A stretch of 6,230 nucleotides of DNA. Source: Xanthobacteraceae bacterium. GTDB taxonomy: Bacteria; Pseudomonadota; Alphaproteobacteria; Rhizobiales; Xanthobacteraceae. Below the pieces are notes generated by a model, which worked only from the letters and a program-made list of their open reading frames with translations, was not told the origin of the DNA and searched no databases. The DNA is taken from assembly GCA_025929595.1 (NCBI GenBank), contig JAICQA010000165.1, positions 1 through 6,230 on the forward strand, read 5' to 3'. Positions 1 to 4,931 of the stretch are shown piece after piece (within the stretch, counting starts at the first letter, position 1; the number at the start of each line of letters is the position of its first letter). A program made the position numbers and the translations under genes.

Positions 1-258
1 ATTGGCGGGCGCGAAGCGCTGCGACGGGCCGTTCATCACATAGGCGCCGTAGAGGTCGGCCGGCAGCTCGCCTTCGATCTCCAGGTTGTCGGCGTCATAT
101 TCGCGATTGGTCGGCGCGAACCATCCGTGCACGTAGGGATGGTCGTATTCCCAGATCCATTCCGGGGCGTCGGGCGGCGGCGTGCCGTCGGGCGCCATCA
201 TCTGAACGTTGAGGCGGGTGATCGGGAGATCCGGTTGATTGTGGCCGTGCTCGTGCAT
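1..258 (-). CDS. Carotenoid oxygenase family protein, N-terminal fragment
   Basis: Reading leftwards from an ATG at 258-256 gives 86 open codons that run off the window edge; the rest of the gene (family members are usually about 450-500 residues) lies outside. Residues 39-50 (DHPYVHGWFAPT) followed by residues 59-76 (LEIEGELPADLYGAYVMN) match the typical opening of carotenoid/stilbene cleavage oxygenases, where a GNFAPV-like stretch precedes an L-x-V-x-G-x-LP-x-x-L-x-G-x-Y-x-RNGP block. These are soluble Fe(II) enzymes that cut a double bond in carotenoids, stilbenes or phenylpropenes. The four iron-binding histidines lie further along and cannot be checked here. No signal peptide is seen; the start is rich in His (MHEHGH). 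This start is preferred over the Met pair at residues 20-21 because a good ribosome binding site lies at 265-274. The gene is divergent from the transporter operon and may share its control region. The family call is fairly firm; the substrate is unknown. Confidence 0.8.
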   Translation of the reverse strand, partial: MHEHGHNQPDLPITRLNVQMMAPDGTPPPDAPEWIWEYDHPYVHGWFAPTNREYDADNLEIEGELPADLYGAYVMNGPSQRFAPAN

Positions 259-264
259 GGCGCG

Positions 265-274
265 CCTCTTTCTC
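265..274 (-). promoter_or_regulatory. Ribosome binding site of the carotenoid oxygenase gene
   Basis: On the minus strand this reads GAGAAAGAGG, ending six bases before the ATG at 258. It decides the start codon in favour of residue 1 rather than the in-frame Met pair 20 codons further in. Confidence 0.6.
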
Positions 275-383
275 ATAACTAGACTCGCAGAGTATGCGCC
301 TTCGGCGAAAATCGTACAAGTCCCTGCTTAACGGCGCTAACTCACTCTTTTTGCGCGGTATTCCAGCCCGCTGCGCGATGGCT

Positions 384-396
384 TGGCAGGTTGCCA
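384..396. repeat. Short inverted repeat TGGCA-N3-TGCCA
   Basis: TGGCA at 384-388 and its complement TGCCA at 392-396 are separated by three bases. The size and symmetry would suit a dimeric DNA-binding protein, but a five-base arm can occur by chance in GC-rich DNA. It lies nearer the carotenoid oxygenase side of the divergent region. Confidence 0.25.
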
Positions 397-460
397 CGCT
401 TTTCTGTGGCTCCGCCGGTAGTTATTTTACGAGCTGGAATCTGATTTTTGTGCGCAATTA

Positions 461-483
461 CATGTAGATAGCGTATCTACGTG
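461..483. promoter_or_regulatory. Candidate operator: 10-bp near-perfect palindrome
   Basis: CATGTAGATA (461-470) and TATCTACGTG (474-483) are inverted copies around a three-base centre GCG. The inner seven bases of each arm (GTAGATA/TATCTAC) match perfectly, and only one of ten arm positions disagrees. The 23-bp dyad has the size of a site for a dimeric helix-turn-helix repressor of the TetR or GntR kind (inference; no regulator gene is in the window). It lies upstream of the candidate operon promoter and between the two divergent genes, so it could control either or both. Confidence 0.5.
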
Positions 484-500
484 CGGTCGGGCCATTTCGG

Positions 501-529
501 TTGCCGGCCAATCCCGCTTGGTCTAGTTT
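501..529 (+). promoter_or_regulatory. Candidate sigma-70-type promoter of the transporter operon
   Basis: TTGCCG (501-506) resembles a -35 box (four of six matches to TTGACA). TAGTTT (524-529) resembles a -10 box, keeping the key first, second and last bases of TATAAT. The spacer is 17 bases. Transcription would begin near 536, giving a leader of roughly 40 bases before the ATG at 578. The -10 coincides with the left arm of the inverted repeat at 524-539, consistent with repression by blocking polymerase. Match quality is moderate. Confidence 0.35.
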
Positions 530-539
530 AGAAACTAAA
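524..539. promoter_or_regulatory. Candidate operator: TAGTTT-AG-AAACTA dyad
   Basis: TAGTTT (524-529) and AAACTA (532-537) form a perfect six-base inverted repeat with a two-base centre. A second, overlapping dyad, TTTAG (527-531) with CTAAA (535-539), shares the same bases. Such compact AT-rich dyads are typical of MarR-type and similar dimeric repressors (family knowledge; assignment is inference). It overlaps the candidate -10 of the downstream operon and ends 38 bases before the first start codon. Confidence 0.5.
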
Positions 540-564
540 TAACGCGAAACGACATTCGACCTCC

Positions 565-571
565 GGGGAGG
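565..571 (+). promoter_or_regulatory. Ribosome binding site of the binding-protein gene
   Basis: GGGGAGG ends six bases before the ATG at 578. It is a strong Shine-Dalgarno match, fitting a highly made periplasmic binding protein at the head of the operon. Confidence 0.7.
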
Positions 572-577
572 AAATCC

Positions 578-1573
578 ATGACCAATTCGCTCAATCGGCG
601 AGCATTCCTGAATTCGGCCATCGGCGTCGCGGCCGGCACCAGCCTGCTCGGCGCGCCGGCGATCGTGCGCGCGCAAAGTGACCTGCCGCGCGTGACCTAT
701 GTGACGCTGGCCAGCGGCTTCAACGTCATTCTGAACGAGTATATGGCGGCCAAGCGCTTCGACCTGAAGAACGGCGTCAATATCGACGTGATCAATTCCT
801 ACGTCTCGGTCTCGAACTACTACAACGACTTGACCGCCGGCACGTTCGAGCTCGGCATTGGCGCCTGGGACACGTTCGCGCTGCGGCGCGCGGCGGGCGT
901 GCCGCTCAAGCTCGTCTGCACCGTCAACACCTACGACATCCTGCGCTTCGTCGGCATGAAGTCGGGGCCGAAGTCGGTCAAGGAGCTGAACGACAAGACG
1001 GTCGGCGCGATCCGCGCCTCGGGCGCCTATCGCGTCGCCGGCCTCGCGCTCAAGCAGTTCCACGGCCTCGAGTTCGAGAAGGACATCAAGGTGCAGAACG
1101 TGGAGAGCCCGATGGCGGCCGTCACGCAAGTGCTTGCGGGCAACGTCGCGGCGGGCGTGACCTGGGAGCCGAATATCAGCGTCGGCGAGAGCAAGGACAG
1201 CAATCTCGTCGCCTTCCACAATGTCGGCGAGGACTACAAGAAGAACTTGGGCTTTGATTTGCCGTATTTCGGCTTTGCCCTGCGCGAGGAAGCGGAGAAG
1301 CGGCACCCGGGCGTGGCCAGGAAGATTTCAGCGGCGATCCGCGACTGCATCGCGGGCGTGACCGCCAATCTCGACGAAGCGGTGGCGCTGGCGGCGCCGA
1401 AAATGCGCGTCGAGCCGGCGGTGCTGAAGACCGCCTTCACATCAAAGCGGCTCAGCTTCAAGACGGTCGCGATGCAGGACAAGGAAGGCCGCGAGAATGT
1501 GCTGAAAGCAGCCGACTATCTCGTGAAGAACGGCCTGCTGAAGCAACCGGTCGAAGAGTCGTTCTTCGCCTGA
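578..1573 (+). CDS. Tat-exported ABC transporter substrate-binding protein (NitT/TauT, NMT1-like)
   Basis: A 331-residue periplasmic solute-binding protein of the SsuA/TauA/NrtA class, the receptor of the importer encoded by the next two genes. Residues 6-11 (NRRAFL) form a twin-arginine motif, followed by a hydrophobic stretch at about 13-30 and a VRAQ segment near residues 30-33, where cleavage is likely. It should therefore be exported folded by the Tat route. The mature part starts with a typical beta strand (VTYVTLASGFN, 39-49), continues with the ELGIGAWD segment (91-98) and has a WEPNI segment (196-200) like those in the ligand cleft of this family. The length is normal. The ATG is supported by a strong ribosome binding site. 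The permease gene follows after nine bases. Family members bind small anions such as sulfonates, nitrate, aromatic acids or thiamine precursors; the ligand cannot be read from sequence. Confidence 0.9.
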   Translation: MTNSLNRRAFLNSAIGVAAGTSLLGAPAIVRAQSDLPRVTYVTLASGFNVILNEYMAAKRFDLKNGVNIDVINSYVSVSNYYNDLTAGTFELGIGAWDTFALRRAAGVPLKLVCTVNTYDILRFVGMKSGPKSVKELNDKTVGAIRASGAYRVAGLALKQFHGLEFEKDIKVQNVESPMAAVTQVLAGNVAAGVTWEPNISVGESKDSNLVAFHNVGEDYKKNLGFDLPYFGFALREEAEKRHPGVARKISAAIRDCIAGVTANLDEAVALAAPKMRVEPAVLKTAFTSKRLSFKTVAMQDKEGRENVLKAADYLVKNGLLKQPVEESFFA

Positions 1574-1582
1574 GGAGCGAAC

Positions 1583-2404
1583 ATGACGGACGCGATCCCG
1601 GCGGGCGCCGCCGAAAAGCGCGAGGCGGGCAAGTCCGCCTCGCAGCTCTCGACATGGCTCGCCGCCGGCGCGCCGACGCTCGTCGTCATCGCCGTCATTC
1701 TCGGCGTGATGGAAGTCGCATCCTGGTACACGCCGAGCTACGTGATGCCGAGCGTATCGTCGATCGGCGGGGCGCTGTGGCGGCTCATGACGCTCGACCT
1801 GCACCACGTGCTGACCACGTTGCTGCGGCTCGCGATCGCCATGACGTTCGCGATCGCCGTCGGCACGGCGCTCGGCTGCATCATGGGCATGTTCCGGCCG
1901 ATCCAGCCGTATCTGCGGTCGCTGGTCATCATCGATGCCGGCATCCCCGCTCTGTCTTGGATGCTGATCGCGGTGTTCTGGTTCCGCGATCCCGAAATCC
2001 GCATCTTCTTTATCCTCTCGGTCATCATCATCCCGTTCTATGCACTCAACGTGCATGACGCGATCCGCGCGCTGCCGAAGGATTGGGTGGAAGCGATCGG
2101 CACGTTCCGGCCGTCGCTGTTTCAGATTTTCTACCTGCTGATCCTGCCGCATATCGTGCCGTACATCCTGATGACGACGCGCTCGATCATCGGCTACGCC
2201 ATGCGCATGGTGATCTTCGCGGAACTGATCGGCGCCGCCATCGGCATCGGCTCCGCGATGGGGCTGGCACAGGGTGCGTTCGAGATGAACGTGGTGCTGG
2301 CCTGGACCGTGCTGCTCGTCATCCTCAATCTCGTTTTTCAGCAGGCGATCGGCCTGATCGAAGCCCGCGTGCTGCGTTATCGTCCCGAAGCGACGATCCG
2401 CTGA
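1583..2404 (+). CDS. ABC transporter permease (SsuC/TauC-like)
   Basis: A 273-residue inner-membrane permease that should form the homodimeric channel of the importer. Hydrophobic segments lie at about residues 30-49, 83-103, 114-133, 139-154, 203-222 and 236-256, the usual six for this family, after a short polar cytoplasmic N-terminus. The loop that docks on the ATPase (EAA motif) spans about residues 169-195: it starts VEAIGTF and ends with the expected I-L-P (187-189). The glycine normally found six residues after the Glu is replaced by Arg176. The ribosome binding site GAGGAG (1572-1577) overlaps the stop of the binding-protein gene, so translation is probably coupled. The next gene begins 16 bases after the stop. 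The family is firm; the transported compound is unknown. Confidence 0.92.
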   Translation: MTDAIPAGAAEKREAGKSASQLSTWLAAGAPTLVVIAVILGVMEVASWYTPSYVMPSVSSIGGALWRLMTLDLHHVLTTLLRLAIAMTFAIAVGTALGCIMGMFRPIQPYLRSLVIIDAGIPALSWMLIAVFWFRDPEIRIFFILSVIIIPFYALNVHDAIRALPKDWVEAIGTFRPSLFQIFYLLILPHIVPYILMTTRSIIGYAMRMVIFAELIGAAIGIGSAMGLAQGAFEMNVVLAWTVLLVILNLVFQQAIGLIEARVLRYRPEATIR

Positions 2405-2420
2405 CGGGAAGGGGACCGGC

Positions 2421-3221
2421 ATGAGCGAAATTCTGGTCGAGAACGTCACGCACCACTTCGATGCCGTGCTCGCGGTGTCCGATCTGTCGTTCCGCGTCGA
2501 GCGCGGCGAGATCGTCGCCTTGGTCGGCCGCACCGGAGCCGGCAAGAGCACGGCCTTCAACATGATCATGGGCGCGCTCAAGCCGGACCAGGGCGTCGTG
2601 CGTGTGGCGGGACACGACCCGTTCGCAAATTCGAAGGCCTTGCGCGGCCTGATCGGCGTGAGTTTTCAGAACGACCGCCTGCTGCCGTGGTTGACCGCGC
2701 GCGGCAACATCGAATTCGGCCTGCGCATCCTCGGCGTGCCGGCGGCCGAGCGGCGCAAGCGGGCCGATTCCTGGCTCGAACAGACCAAGCTCGACGGCGC
2801 GGGCGACCTCTATCCGCACCAGCTCTCCGGCGGGATGCGGCAGCGCGTGTCGCTGGCACGGGCGCTGGCGATCGATCCCTCGATCGTGCTGCTCGACGAG
2901 TCGTTCAGCCAGCTCGATCATGTGACGTCAAAGACGCTGCGTGAGGATTTCGGGGCGCTGGCGCGCCGGCTCGGCAAGACCTGTCTGCTCATCACGCATC
3001 GCATTGACGACGCAGTCGAGATGGCCGACCGCATTCTCGTGCTGGCGCCGCCGGCGCATGTCGTGATGGAAGCGCGGCCGCGGGCGGCCGGCGCATCGCC
3101 GAAGTCGCTGCAAGAGAGCATCGAGCGCGCGCTGGGCGGAGAGGACGGCGCGGCGGAAGGCACGGAGCGCACGCTTGCCGGCGGCAGACCCGCGCTGGTT
3201 GCTCGCGGACGTGTCGCATGA
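2421..3221 (+). CDS. ABC transporter ATP-binding protein (SsuB/TauB-like)
   Basis: A 266-residue ATPase that powers the importer. All nucleotide-binding motifs are intact and in order: Walker A GRTGAGKST (36-44), Q-loop around Gln83 in FQNDRLLPW, signature LSGGMRQR (135-142), Walker B IVLLDE (155-160), D-loop SQLD (163-166), and switch His193 in ITHRIDDA. The FQNDRLLPWLT wording is characteristic of the nitrate/sulfonate/taurine subfamily. From about residue 220 the protein has an Ala/Gly/Arg-rich tail with one amphipathic stretch (about 229-239), which is poorly conserved in the family. The start is supported by AAGGGG (2409-2414), six bases upstream. Its stop overlaps the start of the hydrolase gene as ATGA. 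Confidence 0.95.
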   Translation: MSEILVENVTHHFDAVLAVSDLSFRVERGEIVALVGRTGAGKSTAFNMIMGALKPDQGVVRVAGHDPFANSKALRGLIGVSFQNDRLLPWLTARGNIEFGLRILGVPAAERRKRADSWLEQTKLDGAGDLYPHQLSGGMRQRVSLARALAIDPSIVLLDESFSQLDHVTSKTLREDFGALARRLGKTCLLITHRIDDAVEMADRILVLAPPAHVVMEARPRAAGASPKSLQESIERALGGEDGAAEGTERTLAGGRPALVARGRVA

Positions 3222-3931
3222 GCGTGCCGCTCGTTTGCCTTCCGGGCCTGCTCTGCACGCCCGCGGTGTGGGATGATACGCTCGCGGCGGCCGGCCTGTC
3301 CGCGCATGTGCCGATGCTGACGGCATCGGACCGAATGGAGCGGGTCGCGGAGGACGTCTTGCGCGGCAGTCCCGGGCGCTTCGTCCTCGCCGGGCATTCG
3401 ATGGGTGGTTACGTTGCTTTCGAGATCATGCGGCTTGCGCCCGAACGGGTTGCCGGTCTGTTTCTTTCAAGCACGAGCGCACGCGCCGACGACGAGGGGC
3501 AACGTGCGCGGCGCGGCGAGGCGGTCGAGAAGGCGCGCGCCGTCGGGATGTCGGAGTTTGCGGCGAGCATCGCGCGCTTTCTTCTGCATCCGCAATCCGC
3601 GGAATCGCCGATCGTTCGCGAACGGATGGTGAAGATGGCGGAGGCGGTGGGCTTTGAGACCTTCGCGCGGCATCAGCAGGCGATCGCGGGCCGCAGCGAC
3701 CATCGCGGGCTGCTGGCTTCGGTCAAATGTCCGACGACGGTGATCGTCGGTGCGTCTGATCGCATCACGCCGCCCGCACAGGCGGAGGAGATCGTTTCGC
3801 TTCTGCCCGGAGCCGAGCTCGGCGTTATCGCTGGTGCGGCGCATATGACGTTGATTGAAAATCCGCTGAGCAGCGCGCTCGCCCTGAGCGAGTTGTTGCA
3901 AACCGTGGGGCGCGAGGCCGCCCATGCTTGA
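3218..3931 (+). CDS. Alpha/beta hydrolase
   Basis: A 237-residue cytoplasmic alpha/beta-hydrolase-fold enzyme. The visible features are an oxyanion-side loop LPGLLCTPAVW (8-18), a nucleophile elbow GHSMGG (59-64) with Ser61, an acid Asp181 in GASDRITPP, and the catalytic His209 in GAAHMT. The triad is thus complete, and a helical cap probably lies between about residues 90 and 160. Relatives include enol-lactone hydrolases, ring-cleavage C-C hydrolases and carboxylesterases, and the sequence does not decide between them. The ATG overlaps the ATPase stop by four bases (ATGA) and has only a weak ribosome binding site of its own, so it is probably translated by coupling. Its place between an importer and a CoA ligase suggests that it opens an ester, lactone or thioester of the imported compound or of an intermediate (inference). 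Confidence 0.85.
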   Translation: MSVPLVCLPGLLCTPAVWDDTLAAAGLSAHVPMLTASDRMERVAEDVLRGSPGRFVLAGHSMGGYVAFEIMRLAPERVAGLFLSSTSARADDEGQRARRGEAVEKARAVGMSEFAASIARFLLHPQSAESPIVRERMVKMAEAVGFETFARHQQAIAGRSDHRGLLASVKCPTTVIVGASDRITPPAQAEEIVSLLPGAELGVIAGAAHMTLIENPLSSALALSELLQTVGREAAHA

Positions 3932-4931
3932 CGTGCGGGACACCCGCCGGCGCCTGATCGAACTGCGGCTGCCCGTCTTCGCCGCGCCGATGTTCCTCGT
4001 GTCGGGGCCTGAGCTGGTCATTGCCTGCTGCCGGGCCGGCATCGTCGGCTCGTTTCCCTCGCCGAATGTGCGCACGGTCGAAGAGCTGGAAGTCTGGATC
4101 TCGCAGATTGAGGACGCGCTGCGGCAACCCGCGGCCGGCGGTCACGTGATCGCGCCGTGGGCGCTCAATCTCGTCACGCACACGACGAACAAGCGGCTGC
4201 CGCAGGACCTCGCGCTGGTCGAGCGCTACCGGCCGCCGATCGTGATCACGGCATTGGGGAGTCCGGCGCCCGCGATCGAAGTCGTGCACTCCTACGGCGG
4301 ACTGGTCTTCGCGGACGTGAACAGCCTGTTCTATGCGCGCAAGGCGGCGGCGGCGGGCGCCGACGGGCTGGTGCTCGTCTGCGCGGGTGCCGGCGGGCAC
4401 ACCGGCGAGCTGTGCAATTATGTCTTCGTCGAGGAAGTGCGCAAGTTCTACGACGGCTATATCGCGCTCGCCGGCGGCATCGCGACCGGCCGCGCCGTCG
4501 CCGCCGCGCGGCTGATGGGCGCCGATTTCGCCTATATCGGCACGCGCTTCATCGCCGCGACCGAGAGCGCCGCGGAAGACGGCTACCGCCAGATGCTGAT
4601 CGACTGTTCGGCGCAGGACCTCGTCGTTTCGCGCGCCTTCACGGGGGCGCGCGCCAGCATGCTGAAGCCGAGCATCGTCGCGCAGGGAATTGACCTCGAC
4701 GTCGTTGCGACCGGAACCGCCAAGCTGAATTTCACGGGGCTGGAAGGACGCGAGGTCAAGCCCTGGAAAGGCATCTGGTCGGCGGGGCAGGGCATCGGCG
4801 CGATTGATGTCATCGAACCGGCGGCAGCCATCGTCGAGCGGCTTGCCAGGGAATATGACGAGGTCGTCGGCGGGCGGTCATCGTGCGCCGAAAAGGTCAT
4901 GGAAGCTGGCAATGCGGCCGTTCGATCCTGA
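3924..4931 (+). CDS. Nitronate monooxygenase-like FMN enzyme (2-nitropropane dioxygenase family)
   Basis: A 335-residue TIM-barrel flavoprotein. An early strand bears the APM motif (residues 21-23, in FAAPMFLVS), which lies near FMN. GAGGHTG (155-161) carries His159, the position of the catalytic His in nitronate monooxygenases. ALAGGIATG (181-189) and the stretch MGADFAYIGTRF (198-209) form the FMN-phosphate site typical of the family. True members oxidise alkyl nitronates such as propionate-3-nitronate, yet some homologues with the same motifs (for example PA1024 of Pseudomonas aeruginosa) are NADH:quinone reductases, and FabK is a related enoyl reductase. The family is therefore firm and the reaction open. 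The gene overlaps the hydrolase gene by eight bases, with GAGG (3914-3917) six bases upstream of the ATG. Its end overlaps the ligase gene by 20 bases. Confidence 0.85.
   Translation: MLDVRDTRRRLIELRLPVFAAPMFLVSGPELVIACCRAGIVGSFPSPNVRTVEELEVWISQIEDALRQPAAGGHVIAPWALNLVTHTTNKRLPQDLALVERYRPPIVITALGSPAPAIEVVHSYGGLVFADVNSLFYARKAAAAGADGLVLVCAGAGGHTGELCNYVFVEEVRKFYDGYIALAGGIATGRAVAAARLMGADFAYIGTRFIAATESAAEDGYRQMLIDCSAQDLVVSRAFTGARASMLKPSIVAQGIDLDVVATGTAKLNFTGLEGREVKPWKGIWSAGQGIGAIDVIEPAAAIVERLAREYDEVVGGRSSCAEKVMEAGNAAVRS

Larger units (their letters stand above)
259..577. other. Divergent intergenic control region
   Basis: This 319-base stretch separates two genes transcribed away from each other. 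No convincing protein gene, tRNA or small RNA is seen in it. It is more AT-rich than the flanking genes, especially at about 419-475 and 521-552. It holds two clear inverted repeats (461-483 and 524-539), a weaker one (384-396), and a candidate plus-strand promoter (501-529). For the minus-strand gene the best -10-like hexamer is TAAAAT (complement of 424-429), but no good -35 lies at normal distance, so that promoter is not called separately. A short hairpin, GCCAC (393-397) with GTGGC (406-410), is also present and lacks a T-run that would make it a terminator. Confidence 0.75.

Noticed and set aside
259..266. GGCGCGCC palindrome next to the oxygenase start
   Set aside because: It is an eight-base GC-only palindrome, readily expected by chance in GC-rich DNA, and sits between the ribosome binding site and the start codon.
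95..397. A 100-codon minus-strand frame overlapping the start of the carotenoid oxygenase
   Set aside because: It occupies a different frame from the recognised oxygenase N-terminus, shows no domain and is Arg-rich; treated as a shadow.
384..399. TGGCA...TTGCC resemblance to a sigma-54 promoter
   Set aside because: The GG and GC dinucleotides are not at the required 10-base separation on either strand.
393..410. GCCAC/GTGGC hairpin as a transcription terminator
   Set aside because: The stem is only five base pairs, no T-run follows on either strand, and no gene ends nearby.
458..1306. A 282-codon open frame on the minus strand opposite the binding-protein gene
   Set aside because: Its composition (Arg, Ala, Asp, Val rich, no motifs) is that of an antisense shadow of a GC-rich gene, and the sense frame has an intact Tat signal and family features.
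1442..2581. A 379-codon open frame on the minus strand opposite the permease gene
   Set aside because: It lies antisense to a clear permease gene. Its translation is full of His, Asp and Arg with no recognisable domain, as expected from reading a GC-rich gene backwards. No ribosome binding site or family match supports it.
4157..4693. A 178-codon plus-strand frame inside the flavoenzyme gene
   Set aside because: It is an Arg-rich alternative frame of a gene with intact FMN-binding motifs; no independent support.
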